Shown one piece after another: positions 32,401 through 44,185 of a stretch of DNA of 64,000 nt; the stretch's first letter is position 1, and each line of letters begins with the position of its first letter. The notes beneath the pieces were generated by a model, which saw only the letters and a list, made by a program, of their open reading frames with translations, ran no database searches and was not told the origin of the DNA. Made by a program: the position numbers and the translations under genes. Source of the DNA: Polytrichum commune (lineage: Eukaryota; Streptophyta; Polytrichopsida; Polytrichales; Polytrichaceae); assembly GCA_950295325.1 (NCBI GenBank), contig OX485806.1, positions 21,698,001 to 21,762,000 of the forward strand, given 5' to 3'.

Positions 32401-34880
32401 GGAGTACATAAGTTCACCATTTGTTCCATGTTTGACCGATTTTGGAGTCATTCAATGTTTCCTCCCACTTGCATAATTAAACCATATATACGAATGCAGT
32501 CACAAAGGTCACCTCAACACCATCACATTATAGTCGGTTGCCGGGTTATGGTTGTCACATCTTGTCATTCGTAGATGTCGAGGTGAAGGAGGGTATTGAA
32601 CATGTTAGTGACAAAGTGGAGGAGGGAACAGAAGATGAGAAGGGTAATTATGGAGCTTCTATCCATGATTCCACATTGATTACATTGAATGTGCTCATTA
32701 CTTTATGAACATTGATATGGGGAAGGGATTTCCTATTGTATTTCCATCTATGTCCAAAACCTTCAATTTTTAAATATTCCGCAACGCCTCCATCAATTCA
32801 TTTCCCAAGTTTACACGAATTCTAGAAATATAGTCTAGAACATGCTCGATACTTGGAATGTGGTTGTATTTGAAAAAAGAAATTGAATGTTAAATCTAAC
32901 GACAATGTTAAAAGTCATATCCAAACTCTCACGCCAAGCTTGCAGTTGTTGATTATAAAAGTAAAGTAAGGCATTCGTTAGGTTGATTGCATTTTGTGTG
33001 AATTTCCCACTCATAATATTATAATCAAAGATGTTCATATTTATGACAAAATACCACGATTATAGGACACCAGTGGGTGCGTCTCCAAATACTTTCCCGA
33101 CCTCACCGCTCACAATTTACTGCGCACCGCTCACATGTTAGCACTCCCCTATATGAGTTTATGCAAACACCACGAACCCCTAGCCCGATCATCCGCACCA
33201 ACCCACACAAGCTTGTCCAATTAACTTATCTCTCCTTCTTTTTTCTTTTCTTTTCTTTTGGCTACTTTTTGTTGGGAGTTGACTATTCTCACACTCGACT
33301 TTGACCAATTTATGAAACAACTCAAGGTAAGCAAACTCTGAAGTGACACTCCCAAGGTTTTGTTTGTTTGATGATTTTGGGTTTCTCAAAATAAAATTAT
33401 TATGGATTAGCAGATGGGTTAAAAATATGCCCATTAGAAGGGGGGGGGGGGACTTGACTCCTATAAATTGTCATAGTGCACAACAACATTGGGTCTTGTG
33501 GTGTCACATTGGGAGGGGGGTCTACTGATGTTGGATTCTTAGTTGAAAATCACCTTAAAAGTCAATCTTCAAGTTATAATATTGCATAAGTGTTCTTTAT
33601 TGAATGCGGGTATTCTTCACCTGTTGTGGAACACTTCTTACATCGTCATTGTGAGAGGTTAAAGTTGGTGTTGGTCGAGCATTCTGACATCCTTCTTACA
33701 CTGTCATATTGTGATTGGCTAGAGTGGTGTTATTTTGTATGCAATGCTGCATATAATTACCCAATGGTTTTTTTATGTTTGGCCTACTTAAAGCACCGTT
33801 GCACTCACTTGTTGAAATTTGAGCCCTTAAAGGATCCAAGGTCTCGATATATGACCATATACACAATTTATAAATCATATTCTATATATTATGTGTTTGA
33901 AGCCATATTATATAAATTGTCTTATGTCATGGAGAAAATCAAAATACACTCATACTAGACGTTGACGATCAAAATACAATGTATGTGTTTGCATCCAAGT
34001 GCACCCATGCTGCTTATTTAAACTTAAATCTTCAATAACAACAAAGTGTAATTTGTTCAAATAATGCACTCAAGGAGTAGGTTGATTTTAAATAGGGTCA
34101 CCTTTAACATGATTAGCTAAAAATGAAAGTATGTAGCTCATATACATTATTCTTTGCTTGATGAGGCTCAATATGGGCTTCTCAGACACTTGGGGGTTAA
34201 GGATGGAATGTAGTGTTTCTTTGAGGTTGGTGTTACTTTTTGAACATGTGTGCTTAGGTATGGATCTAAAACAATTACCATAAAAACACATGTTTAAAAG
34301 ACATTGGGCAATGTTGTCAAATTTTATCAACTATTTTACACTCAACAATAAACATAATTAGGAAGACCTATGTATTCACTCATGAAAACAACTTAAAAAC
34401 ACTTCCCAAATCCATAAACCAAATAAGAGGAGGTCCGATTTTCAATCCAAATTTGGTCGATGTTTCATCCTACAGTTGCTTATAAAACACAAACTTCAAG
34501 AAACAAACCTACTCAATAGGAGAGGGGAAGAATAAGAACACACCCACATAGTATTTTCAATGTCCATTATCTACTATACTAGAGGCGCCTATTCCCCATC
34601 AAGACCCCATCATCAATCTATAGGGTATCAGAACTTCGATCATGTTGGGTTGAATTTCAATCATGCATGAACTAATAGTGCCATGACACATGTCTTGGTA
34701 CTGAGTGTTAAAGTGGAGAGCAATGAGCAATCATGGCAGAATCTAAACATTAATAATACGTTCAGAACAACTTTTGGCATCCAAAATTCACAGTACTTTC
34801 AATTCAAGTACTACAATCACCAAAAATTTGCAATCCTCATGATTTCTATTTTCCCACACGAAAGAAACGCCTTATACTTC
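32401..34880. other. no gene supported; one dispersed-repeat copy
   Basis: Frames up to 122 codons (33590-33958) show no motif or codon character I trust. A G-run lies at 33440-33451. 34240-34360 is a copy of the dispersed family with 'atggatctaa' and 'acatgtttaaaagacattgg'. Confidence 0.5.
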
Positions 34881-34899
34881 TCTAGATCTGGTGCAAATT

Positions 34900-35751
34900 C
34901 TCTTAAGTGATCGGTTACGGACGCCTCTGCTCTTGTCAAGCCTTGCCATATACCGCTCCAATACAGGTGTCCAATCAAGAAGAGTGAGCAGCAGTGATCA
35001 GGGAGATTGTTGGGCATACGAATCGGTTGAGATCCATGTGTTTGCAAGTCCAACCGGTTACATGTTGACATCATCCTTCAGTTTTCCTTTATTAAATCGG
35101 GTATATTCTCTTATAGATTCCTCTAAAACGATTGGTTATTTCTCACACTCAACCAGTTCTTTCATCTGGAACTAACCTAACTAACTGCCGGTTCTCCTCG
35201 ATCATAGGTAATCAACTTAAGCACATAAGATACCTTGAGTACACATGGATCAGGCTATCCGGTTCCTTTGCTATGGTTGTGGAGGAATTGCAGAGAGAAA
35301 GTGAGAAAAGCGAGCCTCGTTCACAGGACATGGCATATGAATCCGTGATTACAAATTCACATCTCACACATGATGTTCTATTCTGTGGCTTTGCTCAAAA
35401 GGCTGGCATGGCAAGTACACAGCATATTTTGAGATGGTTGCATTCAGATCTGTACGAAGGCAGCTCCATCCTGTGTCAGGGGAGATTTGTGGGCATAACT
35501 TAATCGCTCAATGTCATCCTCGTGTTCAGTGATCGGGGAGAATTTTGGGCATCACCGGTTGAGATCCATGTGTTTGCAAGTCCAACCAGTTACATGTTGA
35601 CATCCTTCGGATTTCGTTTATTGGCACTGTCTGTAGGACAGAGACTATGCATCAACTTCTTCGTTTCAAAAGCAAATTTCCTAACCACTTTGCGTTCACA
35701 CTTGGACGTTACTTGTTCTTGTTATTTTTGGTCCACCTTATTTAATGTGGA

Positions 35752-35782
<31 letters not shown>

Positions 35783-36400
35783 TCTCTAATTGCTCCCTAA
35801 AATGTATTGAAAGAAATCTAGTTAACTATAGTTATTTCGGCAGTTCTTGATTATTCATTTTAAAAATTTCGAGTGATAAATGAGTAGCTTCAGTCCTTGA
35901 CCCACATTTGAGAAGAAGGTGCCCAAAATCCAAGAAAGGTTTGGTATAGTGAATAACCATGGATTGGCATGAGCAAAGTGGACAACTACAATTATAGTCT
36001 TTCATAGTAAAGGACAGAGCCTCACGGTTTTACCGTTTTCTTGTTAAATTGGGGTATATTCTATGGATTCCTCTAAAATGATCGGTAATTTTCCTGCAAT
36101 CTTGAACTTCGACCGGTTAATTCTCAAACTCAACCGGTTCATCTATTGTAACTAACTGCCGGTCCTCCCCGATCATAGCTCGTGTTCCAAGTTCAACCAG
36201 TGAGTTACATGTTGTGATCTCTCGGTTTTCCTTTGTTAAATCGAGGCATGTTCCATAGATTCTCGTTAATGATCGGTAGTTTTCTTTCCTCGAGTCTTCA
36301 ACTTCACCCGATCGATTATTTCTCAAACTCAATCGGATATTTCTCAAACTCAACCGGTTCATCTGTGACTGGCAGTCGGTTCTTCCGGTTCATTGGCTTG
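34900..36400. repeat. cluster of diverged repeats rich in aaccggtt/gatcgg
   Basis: Units with 'ccttgttaaatcggggtata', 'ctctaaaatgatcggt', 'tctcaaactcaaccggttca' and 'actaactgccggttctcc' occur near 34977-35210, 35520-35610 (partial), 36020-36180 and 36190-36390. The words are partly self-complementary (AACCGGTT). A (TC)n run lies at 35754-35790. The 123-codon frame at 35132-35503 lies within the cluster and resembles no protein I know. Confidence 0.6.
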
Positions 36401-36540
36401 ATCGAGAACATGTATGTGACCAACATATATAAGATGTGCTTGCTTTCTCCAGAGATCATTTGTCTCTTTGATAAGAAGCTGCTCATGAGACTTATCACTA
36501 TATTCGTTAATCGGAGACTTTGGAGAATCTCAAAATAAAT

Positions 36541-37520
36541 GCAAATGGTTCAATATCTGGTCCAATTTCTTATTGTGATGACATGTATTTGTGCCAAATT
36601 GGTTAGTGTTGTCCACGCGAATTAATATAATAAGTTACATTGAATATATATGCGTGTTTTCCTAGTTCTTTATTTGAAAATCATGTCCTTAAGTAGTCTC
36701 AAAATCATGAAAAAGTCTCCAATTACCGAATATAGTGATACTTACACTGATTTGTGCAATGTGTGTGTGAGAGAGAGTTATTGCATACCGAATGTACATT
36801 ATTTAGAAGAAGGCATATCCATTGCAACCGTATGTTGAGACCTGGCCATTGCGGCTCATGGCCGGAAAATGCATTACAAATCATTTTGGTTGTCAATTAT
36901 CCAAAAATCATACTAGACACTTTTGGTTGACAACCTAGATGGTTAATTTATACAATTTTCTTTCCATGAGTGGCAATGGCCAAGTCGCGATGGATGCTTG
37001 TCATGGACACGTGTTCTTCTAGTGGTAACCACTCATTCATCCAACATAAAAGGTCATGAAATAGGATGCAGCCTGAAGGTTATTATTTTGAGTTGATGTG
37101 ACACCGGAATTAGCTTTTAAGACTTCAAATGAGTATGTTCCAAGTTATTTGAGATGAATTGGCTACAAACCTATAGTGGGCCGAGTTTTTATGTAGGACG
37201 GATGAGAGGTACACTCATATGCCATAAATCCCACTCTCCTTTGCAACCAGGTTGCCATTTCACATATGCACATTACCTTGGATAAGAACTAGGCCAAGAA
37301 AACTTACAACTTCGTTTATTCATATGTATAGCAACCATAGTAGAAACATCATTGTTGTATTTTGTTGCAATGTTAGTAAAATATTCAAAATATTTTGGAA
37401 TGGATGAACTACCATCGGACGACCTAATGGCACATTTGAGTGCAATTATTTCATCTTTATTTAGTTGGTTAAGGTGTGCATGCATGCATTTCAAGGTCAT
37501 TTCGTTTAATCATACGACTA
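36541..37520. other. no gene supported
   Basis: No coding evidence and no clear repeat structure is seen. Confidence 0.5.
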
Positions 37521-37529
37521 TATTTGAGT

Positions 37530-38440
37530 GATGTGTGGTTAGTTGTGGCACTAAGAATGGACACCAACTTGACATGTGCTTGGAAGAGATAGGATCACCT
37601 GGATGTCAAAATTTGTTAACCAACATAGGTATGTATAAGGCTTGGTATCAAACTCCCAGTGAATTGGCTTAAATGTGAGTTTGAGAGCTTATGCATAAAG
37701 TCACCAAAGTTTTCTCAAGACTTAAATTATCATGCTCAAAGAGTGCCGCCAAATTATCAAAAGCCAATTTTCTAGCTTGTCATACTAGTTGGGAGGACCA
37801 ATCTAGTCTTGCACAGGCCAATCGGGATTTCAAGTGGTGGGTCCAATGGACATAACCTATCTTAAAGTTGTCTCAAAAATTTTGAGATCACAAGAAGAAG
37901 TATGAACAATTTCACCCAACTTTCAAAAAAGGACTCCAACACATGATGAGCTAATCAATCCTTAATGAAAAATTACCTTAAAGAAGGATCAAACCCAGGG
38001 TTTGGTCCCTCTTTAAGCGATGTGAAGCATCTCGCACTAATTGTGTGTTTGTATCCTAGGAGAAGTTGTGCAAAATTTGTCCATTCAAGGCGTGCTTACC
38101 TCAATCGGAAGTTTTGCATGGAAGGAAAAAACATACCCAATTTACGGTGCCATGAGCTTCACCAACTCCTATGCTGCTCAATTATGTGTGGGGTTCAATG
38201 GCAGAATGATCGAGTGCTTGTCGCACCTGACATCTATTTTATATTATTAAAGTAAGCAACACCTATACATGTATTTGAATGGTGTGTGGTTTGGGCATTG
38301 ATCTAAGAACGGACATAAAAAAATAAAAATCATGTGTTAAAAGATGTTGGACTACGTGCATGAATTTTGTTGATCAATGTTCTATTAGCTCCAAATGTTT
38401 TGTAATTATGCTCCCAACTTTGTCTATTGCAATGTAGCGT
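37530..38440 (+). repeat. dispersed repeat family, two copies (gtggatctaagaacggacac)
   Basis: Copies lie at about 37530-37640 and 38275-38400. Each has 'gtgtgtggtttgggcattga', 'ctaagaacggaca', a 'catgtgttaaaag' block and 'ttggactacgtg'. Other copies lie at 34240-34360, 50985-51130 and 60296-60420. An associated block with 'tatcctaggagaagttgtgc' and 'aaggcgtgcttacc' is at 38052-38100 and recurs near 51725-51782 and 60570. There is no ORF of note. Confidence 0.55.
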
Positions 38441-39032
38441 CAAGTTCATTAGGGGGTTAGCATGAATGTTTTGGAGTTTTGGGTTTGGATTTTAGGGAGA
38501 GAGATGTGAGCAAGAGGAACATGCTCACAATGGTGCCATGAGTTGCATAGTAAATAGTTCTATGTACCTATAAAACTTATAGGTACATGTGAGAATCATG
38601 TTGTCAAACATGAAATCTATTTGCGTATTCTTCCAGCCCACTGTGTGTGTGTGTGTGGGGGGGGGGGACTATAACTCCTATGTAATGGAAGGGGTTCATA
38701 CAATAATGCGATGATTGTTTGGGGAGGGAAGCTATCTTATGAGCGTTGAGCAATAACACATGAGCAATGAGTAGTAATATATGAGCAATGAATCCAAATT
38801 TAATAAAGACACACGGGTTTAGGGTACACAACCAAAATTTTGACAAATTAATTGCATAATTTCAATTGTAAATTGCCAGTATTTTGAATTAAGCACAAGT
38901 GAAAGGGCCCTATTGCCATGGATCATTTAAAACACTTTGATTCCATTGTTGATTATTATTATAATAAATTAAACCAATACATGTCATTTATTGACATCCT
39001 TATACATGTAGTTACAACCAACACTTACACAA

Positions 39033-42027
39033 CTACTCACATTCTACAACACCAACAAGTTCAAGTAGGTGCATAACCTCATTGTACGTATATGTAGGTG
39101 CATGAATGAACTTATCACTCTCATGATCCACCTTGCACAAAAATCTAAAGACATAATAAAGATGTTTGCAATACACCCATTTCATTTTTTTTCCCAATGC
39201 TTGAGAGGACATTTTCGTGAAGTTTGGACACGTGCAATGCGGGATGTCGTCAATTGTGATGCAATATGTGATATCCTCTTTGGAGACAATGTTGATTATC
39301 ACTTCATAGCCTGGATATGGAATGGCAGTGACACCAACCACATAGTAACCGTTCATGAGTCCAACGCTCTCCCATTTGTTTTTGTGATCTACCGTCGGTG
39401 TTGTTGGATTACGACGCACTGACTTTCCAAACTTGAATGTAGGGTGGGCATCTGGGTTTAGTGGCATAAAAAAATGCGAGCGAGGGATAGGAAGGGTTGG
39501 TATTGTTGAAAGCCTACGACAAGGGGACAATGCCTCCCTCTATTGTAGTTGAAATCCGGCGTCCTCCAGTGCCAACACCTCCTCTCTTGATAGATTGGTA
39601 CCCATATTCACTGGCCAAGTGTTGGGCATTATAGACCAATCCAACACATATTTATTCTTAGTGCTACTTACACAACGCTTGATGTCATCAGGGCAAAACC
39701 AAAATTCATACTTCACATTGTTGGTAGAACAAAATTCCTTCTTGAGCCCTTTGTATGTTGGTGCAAGTGTGCCATGTTTGATACTCCCGACTTTGGCATT
39801 GCACATAGTCCCTGTAATGGTTTGCAATGCCCAACATCGTTTAGCTGAGTTGGATGGTAATCTTACAATGTGCCAATTGAAAATGGAACATTCAGTCTCT
39901 AACATAGATGTAGTATGAACCACATCATGCTCTTCAAAAGTCAACGATTCCTCTATACGTTGGCGAGTTGCCCGGGTATAAGGATGAGGAATGGAATAAT
40001 TCACTTTGTCGGGTCGATGAGAGTCGCAATCAACACCGGGTGGCTGATTGAGTTTTTCGTTTGGTGGATCCAAATAGCTTGGACCCTTTCAATGCACAAT
40101 CTTTGGTGTTGGCGCCTTCTACCCCTGGGTAAGACATTATAGCATCAGCCAACATTTTTGAATCCCCACACCTAGCAGCTGCTTTGAGTTTCAAAGATGG
40201 AGAATCCGGGCCTTTACCGTTTAATCCCTCTTTCAACCATGCCCGATGATTTGCAATTTGCATGAACGCATGAATCATATCATCCACTGTTGTTTCATAT
40301 AAACAAGTCATCTTGTTGCCAGACTGTTGGAGCCATTTGTTGTATATAGTTTCCACAAGGTTGCATGTTGGCATTTTTGCGCGTTCTTTAATTGTCATAT
40401 TCTATGAACCACACACAAGTATAGGGTTAGGAAAAATAAGTTATAGATATATTAGAATAAAAATAAATCAACAAAAGCTCAATTACATTGAATAATGTAG
40501 ATTACTATGCACTTACAAGTAACATGTGACCACCCCATTGTCAGTAATGGAAATGCCAAAATCCCAACCATTCTGAAAGGCCGAGGATGCCTTCCTCTGT
40601 GGCAGCTCATGATGACAACCATCAAGAACGAATGACATAGTATTTAGTCTCAACATCGTTTATTGTTTTTGCATCTTTGTAATTCTTGCAAAGTTGTTTG
40701 TATTGAAATTGGAATGATGATTTAATATACTTCTATGTCATCTTATCCAAACTTGCAGACCAATGAAAAAGACATGTATGTTCACGTGCGACCACGAGCA
40801 AAGTTGGATCACCATCACTGTAAATCATTCTCACCGCATTCAAATTAGCTTGAGCACTGTTCGGCATGAATCATTTGAAATTTACCTTTGAAACACCATT
40901 TTTTGCCATTACAATATTCAAATTTTTCCAAAATAGAGTTTGTGTTGTACCATCCTCGGATTGCATGTCACAACACGCAATGGTCAACACTTTATATTAT
41001 CGACTATCATACACATGACAAACCATCGTTGTCCAATCTTTCACACATTTAACATGGTAAAATATAATCCAAGAGTTCTCCATGTCCCCAATCAACTTGC
41101 ATTTTTTTTACAAGCTCCACACCACTGCCTGGAAGATCTTCAGACATCTTGAAAACAAACACTTTGTCTTTTAATTGCCTTGGGAACCGACTGCCATGGA
41201 CAAACTTGAAAGTATAATGGCCTTTAAGTAACATAATACTATCCATAGTTCTTATTTCACTACGCACAAAGCGTTTTGATCTAGACACAAAATTATGACA
41301 ACTTGGGGATGTAAAAGTAATGAATTTGTTCATGACCACCTCTAATGATGAACCAACTAGGTGATGGTCTTCACCAATAGTGAGAGATTTGAGAAGATAA
41401 TCGGCCGAGAATTGCTTGCTTGCACCTAAAACTATAGCTGAATTTGTTGCGGTGGGTGTTTTCAATACTTTATTAACAACGTACCGGTATGCCATGTCTA
41501 ATAATTCACGGCATACACCATTGGATACAAGGTGATCATGCATACCAAGATGAATGCAAGCCCTTGACATCTCAGTAGATGTGGAGTGGACATAAAGTAT
41601 GCGAGGATGATACAAAATAATGCACACATGCACAAATATTATCATCAGAATCTGATAATACACACACAATATTATCATCAGGCTCCAGTTTAACATTTAC
41701 AACATTTGGCATTTGAATTGTGGATGCGCCAGATGGGTTTGTCAATACAATAGTTGAAGCTTGCATTTGGGACTCAGAAAGACCTATCACTCTGAATGAA
41801 CTAGGCCCCAAAATCCACATCGAATCATCTTCAGTTCTATTATTTTGGATTAGAATTGTTTCATATACTTGTCCATCCGCATAATAGATCTCTTGCTTTA
41901 TGTACATGGTTTCCATCTGGAAATTGAACCTCAAATGGAGAAGATCCTCTAAGACACCTACATGACCATCATCTTGAAGTGACAACATGAATGGAACAAA
42001 AGATTTATAAGCTCTAATGGTGGCCAT
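39033..42027 (-). pseudogene. second Mutator-like transposase, decayed, with SWIM zinc finger
   Basis: Read on the minus strand, it starts at an ATG at 42027 (MATIRAYKSFVPFML) and proceeds through broken frames. The pieces are an N-terminal domain (to 41650); 'KTPTATNSAIVLGASKQF' and 'KVFVFKMSEDLPGSGVELVK' (41050-41560); 'LTIACCDMQSED', 'NSAQANLNAVR' and 'CLFHWSASLDK' (about 40750-41000); 'MLADAIMSYPGVEGANTKDC' (40030-40398); and a C-terminal SWIM finger (CTC...CKH) at 39033-39530. The Asp expected before 'SAQAN' is Asn. Several stops and shifts occur. The protein is longer and of a different MULE branch from the one at 19893. No terminal inverted repeats were found around it. Confidence 0.7.
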
Positions 42028-42643
42028 AGAGATCGAATGTAATAGATACATTATACAATATTATTGGACATAAAGGGCTCTTTATGTTGAATGTTGTATA
42101 ATATAATATTGAATGAAATTGAAATGCATGATATCATAATACCTAATAATATACAAATAGACACCTCACAATAACAACCAAAAATTATTTGTAGACGAAA
42201 TATAGAACCCTAAAGCAAATCCTTAAAAATATCTCATTTCGAAACCTAATTATATAGAATCCAACCTACTAATGGGATGTGAATTATAATTTTATCATAA
42301 CATTCTTTCTAAACAAGGTCAAGTGTGCACAAAAGATAACTTAGAAATACAAGAAGAAGGGTGCACGACTTTGGCAAAGAATATAAGAAGGAAGAATGGT
42401 TTGAAGTTTTCTAGCACAAAGCAATTATATAGGGGCAAAATGAAACGACAAACAAATAAGGTCACTTTTTGTGACATCGAAGACATTGCACGTGTACTAG
42501 AATTTTTTACAACAAAAGAAAATGAGAATGTTGAAATCGAGACGCAAGATAGCAAGCAATCATTCATTTTAAGAAACGATGATGACAAATGAATGAGCAA
42601 CACTGCCAACGATATGTCTGATGCAGAATAAGAAGGAGAATGT

Positions 42644-43053
42644 CTTGGAGTGTGCACTTAAAGTTAAGACTAGGAATCACGTGAGTGCGTACTTTTGACC
42701 CCCTATGTGTGTACTAAAAAATCATCTAAAATTTGTAAAAAATATATGAAGTTGTTAAACACAATCTAAAGTTATTGTTGTATAAATTTCAAAAATAATC
42801 AATTGTAAATATTTTTAAATTGATTTTTGAAGCAAAAAACAACGCATTTTAGTTCAAACTTCTATCAATTTTTTAAATATTTTTAAAAACTTTTAGTCCT
42901 GAAATTTATACCAAGTGATAGATATATACGTAATGATTTGGCACTTAAAAATTCATAATTTAAAAACTATTTTAAGGCCAAGTATTGTAGGGGGTATGCC
43001 ATTAAAAAGCACTCACGTGTATTCCTAATCCTAACTTTAAGTGCACTCCCCGG
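42644..43053. mobile_element. Mutator-type MITE, 410 bp, with 9-bp target duplication
   Basis: The inverted ends read agtgtgcacttaaagttaag (left) and, reversed, 'gagtgcacttaaagttagga' (right), and extend through 'cacgtgagtgc', about 45 bp in all. GGAGAATGT flanks both sides (42635-42643 and 43054-43062). Nine-base duplications are typical of the Mutator superfamily. It splits an exon-like block of the methyltransferase pseudogene; removing it rejoins the reading. Confidence 0.8.
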
Positions 43054-43204
43054 GGAGAATGTACTTCCATTTACAATGCAGCGGTAAGTTTTTCATGGTT
43101 TTATGTATAGATGAGGCAATTTTCCAATTGATATCACCTCCTTAACTTCTAAACTACCTAAGCATAGAAGTGTTTTTCAAATCTCAGTGGTCATAATCAT
43201 TTTC

Positions 43205-44185
43205 ATAAATGCTATGAAAGAAAAGTTTGGAATAGGGATTTCGGTACCGAAACTCCTATTTCGAACCTTTCTTTAAAAAAACACTTATTATTCACCAACT
43301 TTAGGTTCATGTCATAGCTACTATCCTCATTTTATTTTTTATACTTATTTCTTTAAAGAAAGTTGTGGAATAGGGGTTTCAGTAACGAAACCCTTATTCC
43401 AAACTTTTCCTTCAAAACAATGTACTTTTCATTCAACAATTTTATGTCGACACCATAGCCGTTGTGCTCGTTTTCTTTCTTGCTTATTTCTTAAAAAAAA
43501 GTTGTGGAATAAGGGTTTTGGTACCGAAACCCCTATTCCACATTTTTTTTCAAAAAAAATTATTTCTCACTGAAAGAAAGTTGTGGAATAGGGTTTTCGG
43601 TACCGAAACTCCTATTCCACAACTTTTCTTCAAACAATATAGTTCTCATTCAATATTTTCATATTGACGCGATAGCCGGAGTACTCAATTTTTTTCATAT
43701 TCATTCTTGAAAGAAAGTTGTGGAATAGGGATTTCAATGCCCAAACCTCTATTCCACAATTTTCTTTCAGAAAAATATTTTTGTCCTTCACCAATTTATT
43801 TTGACATTACAACCAATGTCCTCAATTTCTTTCATGCGTATTTCTTGGAAGAATGTAGTGGAATATGGATTTCGGTACCAAAACTCTTATTTTATAATTT
43901 TTTTTTAAGTATTAAAATTTCTTCTTGAGTAATTTTATGTCTATGTCACAACTGTGGCATTTATTTTTTTGTATGGCATTTCATGAAGGTTTGTCATGAA
44001 ATAGGGATTTCGGTACCAAAATCCCTATCCTATATTTTTCTTTTAGAAGAAGTATTTTATCAATTTCAAGTAGAGGGGTTAACCACTCCCCTCACTTTGT
44101 ATTATGTTTATTTCTGAAATGAAAGCTTTGGAATAGGGATTTCGTTGCCAAAACCCTTATTCCAAAGTTTACTTGAAAATCAATA
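43205..44185. repeat. tandem array of eight palindromes around GGTACC
   Basis: Each unit centres on a near-perfect inverted repeat, ggaataggggtttcggtacc followed by its complement ending 'cctattcc'. Flanks of 'gaaagaaagttgt' and 'acaactttctttc' extend the arms to about 30 bp. Units start near 43215, 43358, 43497, 43572, 43711, 43849, 43990 and 44123. The usual spacing is about 140 bp, with one of 75. The unit at 43572-43631 pairs at about 27 of 30 arm positions. The array lies in what I read as the first visible intron of the methyltransferase pseudogene. Confidence 0.85.

Noticed and set aside
33590-33958. 122-codon plus-strand frame
   Set aside because: AT-rich chance frame. No motif, no neighbouring exon and no homology that I recognise.
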